37,399 nt of DNA from a virus: the IMG/VR virus record IMGVR_UViG_3300046010_003337, positions 1-37,399 of that record; one strand, given 5' to 3'. Made by a program: the position numbers and the translations under genes. Positions 14,252 through 23,900 of this stretch are shown in pieces; the first letter of the stretch is position 1; each line of letters starts with the position of its first letter. Below the pieces are notes generated by a model. The model saw nothing but the letters and a program-made list of their open reading frames with translations. It was not told where the DNA came from and made no database searches.

Positions 14252-15625
14252 ATGCTTAATAATAGCGCATTAAATAGTATTGCACTCAATAGTGAGCTTT
14301 CAAAAAGCTTATCTATATGTGTAATTGTTGCGCCTATTCAAGATGTTCAATCAGATATTCTTACAGGTTACACGCTTGATTCGAGCATTGACAGCATTAT
14401 AAATGAGGTTGATTCAGTCGTTGATGTTGGTGAGGTTGCTCAATCATCACTAGATAATATCTCACATATTGTTTATTCGGTATGCTCAACAGGTGAATTA
14501 CTTGATGCAAACCTAGACAGTCACGCGCACACAATGAGCGCAAGTGGTTCAGAGCTCGGAATTACATTCGCTGATGTTACCGCGATTATGCAGGAAGTTT
14601 TATCAGATGCTATTACTGGTGAAGTATTAACATCATCTTTAAATAATCCGTTAGCTGATATTAGCGCAGACCATGAGCAGGTCATAGTAATTACTGGAAC
14701 AGTTACTAATCCAATAGCTACAGTTGATTCGCAGTTTTCAGCATTAACATTTGGTTATTTATCAATGCCACTGGCAACTTTAAGTGGTGTTGTAGATTGT
14801 ACGGTTGCTGAAATGTCAATGCCAATTGCTACAGTCGCCATTGGCCATATTCACGGAAGCATCATTGAAAGCGACATAAGCGCACCTTTAAGTAATGTTG
14901 ACTGTGTGTTTACTTACGTTTTAGATGGTGATATTAACCTTCCATCAAGTAGCGTATCTAGCAGTATATCAACAGGTTACATTGTAAGCTCTGAACTAGA
15001 TAGTCCAGCTAATGATGTAATGGCTGATATTGCTGGTGAGAATCTTGTTGTAGCAAATATCACGCAGTTAATGTCTGAATCTTCTGGCGTAATAATTAGT
15101 GATTCATTCTTGTTAGGCCTTGTATCTCAACCAAGCGCTGAAATTGAAGGCGTAATTGCTGGCGCTCGTAGCAACTCTTACACTACATACGCAATGAATA
15201 TTGATAACGCAAAGGTTACTCAATATACAAACTTTGATTCGCTTGCAATGGCAAAAGTTGGTGGAGTTTATATCTCTATTGCAAAAGATGGCATCTACCT
15301 AATGGGCGGTGATACTGATAGCGGAAATGTTATTGATGCGCGAGTACGCTTTGGTATGGATGATATGGATTCAGAATATCACAAGCGAGTTCAATACTCT
15401 TATGTAGGCTCAAAAGGCACAGTTAATTTGCGTATGCTTACCGATGGTGACAACGAAACAGTCAGCTATGATGCTACACATCAAGGTAATGGCATTGGAA
15501 CTCGCAGGATTAAGCTTGGAAAAGGAACTAAGTCACGCTACTGGCAACCAGAAATCACAGGAAACAGATTCGAGATTGATAGTATTGGCTTAGAAGCAGA
15601 AGTTTTATCTCGCAAGGTGGCTTAA
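14252..15625 (+). CDS. Repeat-rich tail/fibre structural protein
   Basis: This 457-residue protein has two parts. Residues about 1-305 are Ser/Asp/Ile/Val-rich with degenerate repeats around blocks such as SSLNNPLADISA, YLSMPLATLSG, ISAPLSNVDC and LVSQPSAEIEGVI, spaced roughly 25-35 residues. The C-terminal 150 residues (YTTYAMNIDNAKVTQYTNFD, then a Gly-rich part with RIKLGKGTKSRYWQPEITG) are a compact beta domain typical of phage tail proteins. AAGGGGT precedes the ATG. It ends immediately before the next ATG, so the two are coupled. Probably a fibre shaft with a head- or tail-side anchor. Confidence 0.68.
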   Translation: MLNNSALNSIALNSELSKSLSICVIVAPIQDVQSDILTGYTLDSSIDSIINEVDSVVDVGEVAQSSLDNISHIVYSVCSTGELLDANLDSHAHTMSASGSELGITFADVTAIMQEVLSDAITGEVLTSSLNNPLADISADHEQVIVITGTVTNPIATVDSQFSALTFGYLSMPLATLSGVVDCTVAEMSMPIATVAIGHIHGSIIESDISAPLSNVDCVFTYVLDGDINLPSSSVSSSISTGYIVSSELDSPANDVMADIAGENLVVANITQLMSESSGVIISDSFLLGLVSQPSAEIEGVIAGARSNSYTTYAMNIDNAKVTQYTNFDSLAMAKVGGVYISIAKDGIYLMGGDTDSGNVIDARVRFGMDDMDSEYHKRVQYSYVGSKGTVNLRMLTDGDNETVSYDATHQGNGIGTRRIKLGKGTKSRYWQPEITGNRFEIDSIGLEAEVLSRKVA

Positions 15626-18403
15626 ATGTTTGGAAAGATTCGTAAGCTCTACGATGATTCTAAATACCTTGTAGGAAGTAAGCTAAAAAAAGAATCAGAC
15701 CTGCTTTATTACCAAGCAAAAAGACGATTAACTCTAGGGTTAAAAGGCGCAATTGCCGTAGGTGAAAACTTCGTAGGTAAAATTAGGGATGATGGAAGGG
15801 CTGATTTACTTGAAGTTGGACAGCCTAGCGGTTATTTTGGAGTTAATTGCAGGATTCCTCAAGACCCAAGAACTGCATTTCATTATTCTGCAAAAACTGC
15901 ACCTTATCCAGCATTTACATACCAAGCTACAACATCATGCGGATATTCAGCCGCCGCAAACTATACTGGCTCTGCTAGGGTTTATCCAGTTTCATCTCCT
16001 CCAATGTATCAAGGGTATGTTGTAGAAACATTTGCTAGTGGCCATTATATTGATATTGGAGGCGGAATAAGCAAAAGGCATATTGATTTTACTACAACAT
16101 TAGTTTTTGATGACGGGACAACACATACATCAACATCGTCAATTGAATCAATTAGCGGTAGTCCCCACACATCAGACAGATACCAAGACCCTTTTCTTTA
16201 TCAATACAATAATAATTGGATAAATATTCATAGACCAACTTATAGTGGAATTTTTGATGGTTATTACAGATGGGGAGGGTTGAAAGCTACTAATTATGCA
16301 AAATATGTTCAAGTAGCATCATCAAAAGCTTACATTAGCACTAGAAGCGGAACAATAAAAGTTTCAGAAAATGACGATGGAAATGAATCTGGTTGGGAAG
16401 ATGAAACTACAATAAATACACAGGGGATTTCAGTTCCAGAAAACCCAAACTATACAGCTTGGAAGATATGCAAAGAATCATGGGATGCTCAAGAATCTGC
16501 TAGGGTATTAGCATATTCGCAGTACATTTCTGAAAAGGCGGCTTATTTAGCTGAATTTGATGATAGGAAAATAGCGCAACTCAATGATGGTGAGGTTATA
16601 TACGATGGTTCTCAAGGTCAAGGGTATGGAAATGTTTACTATCCTGATGATGTTACGCCAACAACACCTCCTGAAGTCACAGACACAAACACTGTAACAG
16701 CACAGGCAAGCTTTTCTGACTCAGGCCCAACATTGATATCTAATAGCACACCTTATGCTCATGTATCAAAAACTTGGGTTGTGCAAAGTTCATTGATGCC
16801 GCTTCGTGACTATTATGGCGGACCATATTCTGGTTCTATAACTGGATATGCTCTATACTCCGGAGTAACTGAAGTTCACTTTGTTTTGTTTGGCAGTATT
16901 CCTATCTTCTTTGGCGGTGGTGATGTTGACGGAATAAATTTGTTCTGCGAAACGTACCAAACGCAGTACCCTACATCAGACCACGCCTCCGTGATGTCTG
17001 CAATCAGAGCCGCAGGATTTAAGGCGGTCTCAATATATGAGACGAGTGACTTTTATACTGAGAGCCATATTAAAACACGCAATCATGCTGCGAGCCTAAA
17101 CATGGGGTCGGTCACGGCCGTTTCTTTTGCACAGGGAATAAACAGCCCAGTAGGTTCATTTTCGTGGCAAGTCAATTTTACTAGTTCGACACTAACCATT
17201 ACAACTATTGCCTATACAAAAAAAGAATACACAGGATACGACAACCACGTTATACGTCATAGAGCATGGCGAAATACTAAAACAGATTTAATTTATTCTG
17301 ACTTAGATGCAGGGATAGTTCCTAAAAATATGGCCATTGCAGTTATGAATGGTGCGCCATATTCTTTATGTGTTGGAATTGGCTCAAGATGGGATGGGTA
17401 TAGTGTAACGCAAACATCAAGTACGGTAGGCTCTGGTGTTGGCGCAGTTGTCACTTACACTAGAAAGCTGTTTGCTCTAAAAGATGATGGATTTGAAGTT
17501 GAGTTGTTATCTGGCGAGTGTGCAGTTGAAACCATAAACACTACTGGATTTAATCAGTACAAATACACATTTAATAACTTTATAGCGTTAAAGCCAATAG
17601 CTATTACTGGATACCTTAATGGCAATTACAACATAACTTATCCAGAAAACTTACCTATCAATCCTAGTGATTGCAACGGTGAGCCTTATACAGTAGTTTC
17701 TATCAATGGCACTTATGACACTTTAGCTTCTGGTGTTACAAATTCTCAGGCTCAAGCTTACTCAACATCAAAGATAGCGTTAGTGCCTGCACCAGATTTA
17801 ACAGACATTACATTTACTGACATTGATTTAACACCACTTTCTGATAATGATGGAATCATACCTAAAGACACGTTGCGGTATGACATTGATGCTGACGAAG
17901 ATGGTGTTATCGAGGCCAGCGAAAAATCAGCAACATCTACAAAGTTTTGGATAGGAAAGGGGTTGTCTAAAGGCGAAACAGTAACAGTATTCCCAATTGA
18001 GTACATATCTCAAGATGGTGCTTGCGGAATGTTCCCACAATCTTATGATGTTGCTAGGATAGTCGCCATAAGAATCTATGCAGGATATAAATTTAAGTAT
18101 GATGGAAATGGTGGATTTGAGTTTAGAACATCATTTAATACACCAACATTAGACGCTTATGGAAATGAGATAGAGCCTTACACAGAGCATCCTTACGTTG
18201 GAACTGCATTGCTAGGCGGTTCAAATGTTGTTGTTATTGCTAACAGCACATCTTTTGATGACGTTTTAGAAACTCGCAAGAAACAGAACTCTAGCAAACC
18301 AGAAGATTCAACTGTTAGCATTATCGGGCAGTACGAAAAGGATATTGATGCTGGAAAAATAACGCTAAAAGGCTTGTATGAATGGTGCAGACAGCAACTT
18401 TAA
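15626..18403 (+). CDS. Large tail fibre/host-contact protein with EF-hand loop
   Basis: This 925-residue protein starts directly after the previous stop. The N-terminus (MFGKIRKLYDDSKYLVGS) is helical and basic and may anchor to the tail. Most of the rest is beta-rich and aromatic, with many Ser/Thr/Tyr, as in receptor-binding proteins. A canonical EF-hand loop, DADEDGVIEASE, sits at about 755-766 (17888-17923), and an acidic DNDG stretch lies just before it. The C-terminal part (about 800-925) is a globular mixed domain. AGG, AGA and ATA codons look more frequent here than in the head genes, and 16800-17270 differs from its flanks, so mosaic origin is plausible. No lyase or depolymerase motif is evident. 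Confidence 0.7.
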   Translation: MFGKIRKLYDDSKYLVGSKLKKESDLLYYQAKRRLTLGLKGAIAVGENFVGKIRDDGRADLLEVGQPSGYFGVNCRIPQDPRTAFHYSAKTAPYPAFTYQATTSCGYSAAANYTGSARVYPVSSPPMYQGYVVETFASGHYIDIGGGISKRHIDFTTTLVFDDGTTHTSTSSIESISGSPHTSDRYQDPFLYQYNNNWINIHRPTYSGIFDGYYRWGGLKATNYAKYVQVASSKAYISTRSGTIKVSENDDGNESGWEDETTINTQGISVPENPNYTAWKICKESWDAQESARVLAYSQYISEKAAYLAEFDDRKIAQLNDGEVIYDGSQGQGYGNVYYPDDVTPTTPPEVTDTNTVTAQASFSDSGPTLISNSTPYAHVSKTWVVQSSLMPLRDYYGGPYSGSITGYALYSGVTEVHFVLFGSIPIFFGGGDVDGINLFCETYQTQYPTSDHASVMSAIRAAGFKAVSIYETSDFYTESHIKTRNHAASLNMGSVTAVSFAQGINSPVGSFSWQVNFTSSTLTITTIAYTKKEYTGYDNHVIRHRAWRNTKTDLIYSDLDAGIVPKNMAIAVMNGAPYSLCVGIGSRWDGYSVTQTSSTVGSGVGAVVTYTRKLFALKDDGFEVELLSGECAVETINTTGFNQYKYTFNNFIALKPIAITGYLNGNYNITYPENLPINPSDCNGEPYTVVSINGTYDTLASGVTNSQAQAYSTSKIALVPAPDLTDITFTDIDLTPLSDNDGIIPKDTLRYDIDADEDGVIEASEKSATSTKFWIGKGLSKGETVTVFPIEYISQDGACGMFPQSYDVARIVAIRIYAGYKFKYDGNGGFEFRTSFNTPTLDAYGNEIEPYTEHPYVGTALLGGSNVVVIANSTSFDDVLETRKKQNSSKPEDSTVSIIGQYEKDIDAGKITLKGLYEWCRQQL

Positions 18404-18429
18404 TACAACGCACGCAAATCCAGTAATCT
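18403..18429 (+). promoter_or_regulatory. Candidate phage late promoter, copy 6
   Basis: ATACAACGCACGC (18403-18415, 12 of 13 positions) is followed at the standard offset by TAATCT (18424-18429). A start near 18436 would leave about 21 bases before the ATG at 18457 and would serve the two ejection-type genes. Confidence 0.6.
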
Positions 18430-18446
18430 CTCATAAAAAATGAGGG
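18428..18446 (+). promoter_or_regulatory. Hairpin covering the Shine-Dalgarno of the next gene
   Basis: CTCTCAT (18428-18434) can pair with ATGAGGG (18440-18446) across an AAAAA loop, with one G-U pair. The 3' arm includes most of the GAGGGG ribosome-binding site. RNAs arriving from upstream would carry both arms, while RNAs starting at candidate promoter 6 would lack the 5' arm. This predicts preferential translation of the short transcript. Confidence 0.4.
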
Positions 18447-18456
18447 GTATTTTAGA

Positions 18457-19362
18457 ATGGCAACGATTGATGATGCAATTAAATTTACAGGACAGCAAGT
18501 TGAAAATGCAGTGCAAGATTCACGGCAGTTCATAAACGAACTTTCCGAAGCTATTGGCTGGCAATCAACTTTATACAAAGGCGGTATTGACCTTACAAAA
18601 ATTGCTAGTAACGACAACATCAGTGTAAGTACACTAGGAATCCCACAGCGACCATCTACCACTCAATTCGTCTGGAATGAGCAGATGTATGACGCACCGT
18701 TGCTAAAAAAAGCTAGGGATATAATCTTATTTGACCTTACAAATGGCGGTTACGGATTAGACCCACGCGATGAACAAGCTTTATGGGAACGTGCAAAAGA
18801 CCGTGAGGCTCAAAACGCAAATAACGCAATTCAAGACTTTCAGCGCTCTATTTCTGCAAGAGGGTTCTCGATTCCATCTGGCGCAATGTTGGCAGGGTTA
18901 CAGAAAGTACAACAGCAATCTCGTGGCGCTATCTCTACTCATAACCGTGATATTAGTATTAAACGTGCTGATATGTACGTTCAAGCGCGTCAGTTTGCGC
19001 TCACAACAGGAATCAATGCAGAACAATACTTAATTAACTACCACTCAAACTATGCAGATAGAACATTAAACTCATTGCGCTTAATGCTTGAGAAGGCTGG
19101 TGTTGACGTTAAGATATGGGAAGCATCAAAAGCAGATGCAATACGTGATGCAGAGTTTTACCTAAATAAATGGGCTAAACAAACCGAAGCTTTCTTGCAG
19201 ATAGCAAAAATACAATTAGCTGAAAGCGAGGCTGTTTCTGCTAATGAACATAACATTACAGTCGAAGGTATTAGCGCATCGGCTCAAGCTTTAGATACCT
19301 ACAAAGCAATTATCACTGCGGCAAACAACGCAACAAGCGCTATTCAGACATTGGCAAATTAA
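18457..19362 (+). CDS. Internal virion/DNA-ejection protein
   Basis: This 301-residue protein is helical, soluble and Gln/Ala-rich. A central block (about 104-150, DEQALWERAKDREAQNANNA, then ARGFSIPSGAML) is followed by a long amphipathic helix region containing SIKRADMYVQARQF. That layout is common in ejection proteins of short-tailed phages with large polyvalent proteins. GAGGGGTATT precedes the ATG. It stands directly ahead of another internal protein and the giant gene, the same slot as the T7 gp14-16 and P22 ejection clusters. Homology to any one of these is not visible; the function is inferred. Confidence 0.65.
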   Translation: MATIDDAIKFTGQQVENAVQDSRQFINELSEAIGWQSTLYKGGIDLTKIASNDNISVSTLGIPQRPSTTQFVWNEQMYDAPLLKKARDIILFDLTNGGYGLDPRDEQALWERAKDREAQNANNAIQDFQRSISARGFSIPSGAMLAGLQKVQQQSRGAISTHNRDISIKRADMYVQARQFALTTGINAEQYLINYHSNYADRTLNSLRLMLEKAGVDVKIWEASKADAIRDAEFYLNKWAKQTEAFLQIAKIQLAESEAVSANEHNITVEGISASAQALDTYKAIITAANNATSAIQTLAN

Positions 19363-19371
19363 GGAATTATC

Positions 19372-20895
19372 ATGGCAACATTCAGTATAGACGACTTTAA
19401 CAGATTTAAAACCATTGATAAAAATAGCGCAAAGATGCGACAGACCTTGAATTCCATCCCTGTTAAAATGAACCAGATAGGTGCGCTTGAAAAAGCCAAC
19501 AACTTCGCCAAAGCACAAGCGGCAAACATCCCTGCTAACCTAGCTTTACAGCAAGAAAACTTTGCCAAAGCAAATTCTCATACTGATATGGCAAAGCAAC
19601 CAACGGTATTAGCAAAGCTAAAAACAACTGGCTCTAAACTCATGCCTTCATCTGGCGGTATGGTTTCTAAATTGGTCGGTGGACTTGGGCTTGCGACCAG
19701 TGGTGTCAACATGGTAAACAATGGCGTGAATTTAGATAACGCAACCGATGCGGCTGTAAGCGCTGGCTTGATGACAAAGAACCCGATGATAGCAGGTGGC
19801 GCTACGGCTCTTGGTCTTGGTAAATTTATAGGCTCAAACCTATTGCCAGAATCAGTACAAATAATGCTTGCAGAAACGCTCACTGACAGCAAGATGCCAG
19901 AAAAGCAGGTTACAACTCCAGAGTTTGACAAGTATGCGGCCTTACTTTCACAGAAAGAATCAGGCAAAGACTTACAAAACGATGCAGGAAAAGACTTAAC
20001 TGGTGAAGTTGATGCCAATTCTAAGTTTTATGACGAGATTGATTCTGGAAACTTAACAGGCTCACCAGACGAGCTTGGAATTAAACTTAAAGCCGCTAGA
20101 GGTGAAATATCAGAAGAAGATGCCATTAAGATGTTATCTGAATTGGGTAAAAAGCCAGTTCAACAAAATGATGGTTTAGCAGGGCAATCAAATCCTAAGA
20201 TAGACCCATTGGCTGAAATACGAAATACCATAGCTAAAGCACAAGAGGCTCAAGATAGCATCGTAAATCCATTGCAACAAGAAAATAAGATTGACCTTAA
20301 AAATTACTCCAATAATCCATTTGCGGCAGTAATGCAGTTACAAAGGGTTGCAGGCCAAACAGGTCAGTATGCAATTGATAATAAGCAAGCAAAAGACCGT
20401 TCAAAAGAACTGTTAGATAGCGCATCAAAACAAGCTGGATTAGTAGAGCTTGAAAATACGCTCAAAAACTCTTCTATAGCGCAGGAAAAAGGTCAGTTAG
20501 AGTTGGCTCAATCTAAACGCTTGAATGACGCTATGACAAAACTAGGCACGCTTGATGATAAAGCAGACCCTAAAGGCGATAAGCGTAAGGCGTTGCAGGA
20601 AACAATCCTAACAATGCTAGGGAAAGAGCCTAAAGACAACTATCAAATGCTAGAGGTAGGCGGTGGTGTTGATGAAAAGGGGTTGCCATTACCTAAACGT
20701 ACTGTAGTATTTGATAAATCAACTGGTAAGCCTGTTTATGATGTAGGTGGTGGCGAGGCAGGCGCAACAACTACTCAAACTAAACCTAAAATGGGCGATA
20801 TAAAAAATGTTGCTGGTAAAAATTACGAGTACAGAACTAGCGCAGATGGAACAGGTTGGCATAATGATAATGGCGACTTAATAGAGAACGTATAG
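19372..20895 (+). CDS. Internal virion/ejection-type protein
   Basis: This 507-residue protein starts after a TTAAGGAATT ribosome-binding region. Residues about 75-170 (GLATSGVNMVNNGVNLDN, then AGGATALGLGKFIGSNLLPE) are Gly/Ala-rich and weakly hydrophobic, as in membrane-penetrating ejection proteins. The middle (about 200-410) is charged and helical with coiled-coil potential. The last 60 residues are a small beta unit (GKNYEYRTSADGTGWHND). No transglycosylase or protease motif is seen. It sits between the 301-residue protein and the giant protein, and the three probably enter the cell together. Function inferred from context. Confidence 0.6.
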   Translation: MATFSIDDFNRFKTIDKNSAKMRQTLNSIPVKMNQIGALEKANNFAKAQAANIPANLALQQENFAKANSHTDMAKQPTVLAKLKTTGSKLMPSSGGMVSKLVGGLGLATSGVNMVNNGVNLDNATDAAVSAGLMTKNPMIAGGATALGLGKFIGSNLLPESVQIMLAETLTDSKMPEKQVTTPEFDKYAALLSQKESGKDLQNDAGKDLTGEVDANSKFYDEIDSGNLTGSPDELGIKLKAARGEISEEDAIKMLSELGKKPVQQNDGLAGQSNPKIDPLAEIRNTIAKAQEAQDSIVNPLQQENKIDLKNYSNNPFAAVMQLQRVAGQTGQYAIDNKQAKDRSKELLDSASKQAGLVELENTLKNSSIAQEKGQLELAQSKRLNDAMTKLGTLDDKADPKGDKRKALQETILTMLGKEPKDNYQMLEVGGGVDEKGLPLPKRTVVFDKSTGKPVYDVGGGEAGATTTQTKPKMGDIKNVAGKNYEYRTSADGTGWHNDNGDLIENV

Positions 20896-20896
20896 C

Positions 20897-20923
20897 TTAC
20901 AACGCACACCAAAGGGGCAGAAT
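20897..20923 (+). promoter_or_regulatory. Candidate phage late promoter, copy 7
   Basis: TTACAACGCACAC (20897-20909) is followed at the standard offset by CAGAAT (20918-20923), the weakest -10 of the set. A start near 20930 would give about 26 bases before the ATG at 20956 and would exclude the start codon of the small leader frame at 20925. The 13-mer begins one base after the preceding stop. Confidence 0.5.
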
Positions 20924-20924
20924 T

Positions 20925-20990
20925 ATGAAACGTCTAAACCTTTGGAATTGTGCAAATGGCAAAAATAAAATTATCCCAAGCAGAAGTTGA
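20925..20990 (+). CDS. Possible 21-residue leader peptide overlapping the giant gene
   Basis: The ATG at 20925 has the best Shine-Dalgarno in the area (AAAGGGGCAG) and opens a 21-codon frame (MKRLNLWNCANG...) ending in TGA at 20988-20990. It overlaps the start of the giant gene in a different frame by 35 bases. It could load ribosomes for coupled re-initiation at the giant gene, whose own ribosome-binding site is weak. The alternatives are a single-base sequencing error joining the two frames, or chance. Confidence 0.4.
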   Translation: MKRLNLWNCANGKNKIIPSRS

Positions 20991-23900
20991 TGCTTTTAAT
21001 TCTACTCCCGACTTAAATCCAACAACAGGTATAGCAAGAGGTGTAGGTGACTTAGGGGTAAATCTACTTAAAGGCACGTTACTTGGCGGAAAGATGCTAA
21101 GTGATGCTGTTACTGCAAACAATCCAGTATCAAACGTAATTCAATCAGGCATTGAAGGTTTAGATAGCCTTCGCTCTCAAGGCGCAAAAGACCAAGACAT
21201 TATTAACTCTGCACGCAGAGCTAACGCAGAGCAAAAAGGTGGATGGTCAGAAGTAGGCGCTGAACTTAAAAACTTTTCACAATCACCACTAGATACGATA
21301 GCTCTAGGCGCAGGTACAATCGTTCCAGCGCTTGTGGCACAGAAGTTAGGTGGTAGCGCGGCAACTAAATCAGCTATTTCAACTGGCGTAGGCACTGCTA
21401 TGGGTGCTGGTGTTATCAAGGGTGAAGTTTACGATGCTGTTAAAAAGGCTCACATTGACGCTGGAAAAACAGAACAAGAGGCTGACGCTTTAGCGACAGA
21501 AGCACAATCTTACACAGGTAAAAATGCAGACCAGATTGCTTTAGGTGCTGGACTTGGTGCTTTAGCTGGCGGTACAGGGGTTGAAAGTATTGCGGCACGA
21601 CTAGGCGCTAAAGAAATTGGTCAGGAAGCTGGTCAGTTCATAGCAAAAGACCTACTCAAGAAAACGCTATCAGATGCAAGTAAAGAGGCAATCCCAGAGG
21701 CAATTCAAGGCGGTCAAGAGCGAGTTGCTACAAACGTAGCTCAAGCGCGTGATGGTTTTGATGTAGATACATGGCAAGGTGTAGCTGGTAACGCTACTCT
21801 TGAAGGTTTAGCGGCCGCACCTCTAGGCGGTGGTCTTGGCGCGGCAGAGTATGTAATAAACTCTCGCAAACAATTAGCTACTACACTTGCTCAAACTGGA
21901 AGTGGCGGTGCTATTACAGGTGCGGCTCAAACTGCGGTATTAGGTGGCGCGTCAGACCAAGTATTAGCGCTACCTGCACCAACATTTGAAAACAATGATT
22001 TAGTTGTATTCCCTGATGGTAGTACGATGACAAGAGCCGAAGCGGAAAAGCGATTTACGGCAGAAGAGTTAGCGGCATTTCAAGCGCGTACAGGTACAAC
22101 TCCAAAACAACAACCTACTTTAGCGTTACCAGCGCCAACAATAACAGTTGATAGTCAAGGTCGTGCGGCTGATACTAAAACTGCACTCAATGATTTTAGA
22201 ACAACTCTTGGCGTAAATAATTCCTTTGATAGTAGATTTAATGAAGGTGTAAGCAATGCTAACCGTAACAATGATGCCTCTACCACAATGGCTACAAACA
22301 CCAGTGAATCTACAGGTAATAACGCTCAAGGAAGCGTGGCAGATTTACCTATACAGCCAAATGGAACAGGAATGGGTGACGCTACCGCCACACCTCCATC
22401 CAGCATCGGAACGAATGTGGCTACTGGAAATGACACCACAGGGGGTGATGCAGTAGAGGCTAGACCTTTTGAAAGCGCGTCTGATGACTTATTAGGTCGC
22501 CTGTTAAAGCTTACTGATGACACTACAATTAAAGGTCGTATTGAGGCTGAAATGACGTTGCGTGGGCTTAAACCTGCAACAGTTGATGCTGGAACGACTA
22601 CCTTACCTGATAGCACTACTGGCTTTAATATATCAAATGTTAAACGTAAGAATGGCGCTATTGGAACACAGGGGGTTACGCAGGAACAGGTTGCTGGCGT
22701 GCTAAAGCATGGCGCAGGAATGGATATTAAAGATGGCGCTACCATGCGTGAAATGGTTGATTTATTTAAAGCTGATAAAGAAGCTCAAAATAAACTTCGT
22801 GAATTTAATAAATCAAATCCAATTGAAGTGAATACCTTACCCGATGGCACTTTTCACTTGCAGGATGGACACCATAGAACATTTTTAATTGACCAGATTG
22901 GTGATACTACTATTCCTGCAAAAGTAGATGGAGTGTTGAAATCTACTGTATCGCCTGCTCAAGAATTTGCACCTGTCAAGGAATCCTTGACTACTCAAGA
23001 TAATCCAGTTGTTGAACCAGTTGTTGAAGAAGCTACTACGCCAGAAAACACAAACATTCAAATCGCGCATATTGGTAGCAAGGGCGCAAACCAAGTAATT
23101 AGCTTAAAGCCTAATGGTGATAACTTTAATGTATTGCATAACGGTGACGAGTTGCTTGATTATGAAGGCGACCCTGTTACCGTAAAGAAAACTGCTACGC
23201 TTGATGAAATTAAGGCGGCAGTTAAGGCTTCTGGTCAGTTTAATAAACAAATCATTACCTACAACAAAGACTATCAGCCTAGCGTTGAGAATGTCGATGC
23301 TGGCGACACAACTGAAATAAGTGTCGATGAACCGCCAAAAGACGTACAGGTTGATGCTAATGAAACTGAAAATGTTAATGTTGTTGCACCTGATGGATGG
23401 GAAAATCATTTAATTAAAGCTCGTACTTATGCGAAGCGTTTGATTGACGCAGGCGTAGCAAATGAAGGTGAGTTTGTAGAAGAGTGGCTTGATAAAGATA
23501 AGCTTGTTGAGAAAATAAACAGCATCATTACTTCTAAACAAAAACCTACAGAAGCAGGAAATGTAAAAGAAGAGCCTAATGATGTTGGCACAACAGGTGG
23601 CGCAACAGGTGGCACTATCTCTGACAATCCAAAAGAGCCTAAGAAAGAGAAAGCGCCAAAAGAAGTTAAGCCTAAAGTTGAAAAGCCAAAGGTTGAGGTT
23701 GTTGATAGCGAAGAAAAGCCAGTTGAAAAACCTGCTGAAAAACCAGTTAAGGAAAAGAAAATCGAGCCAGTAGAGCAAGAAACTACTGCGTTATCAGCCG
23801 TTGAATCTGGTGATATTGCTTGGCTTACATCTGAATTATACAAAGGCGTGCTAGATGTTGAATCATTACAACCATCTGCTATGCCAACTGTATTCCCTGA

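Noticed and set aside
19323-19346. AACAACGCAACA upstream of the gene at 19372 as another late element
   Set aside because: The 13-mer match is poor, the nearest TATTCA is at the wrong offset (18 bases), and the sequence is coding for an ordinary Asn/Ala-rich segment.
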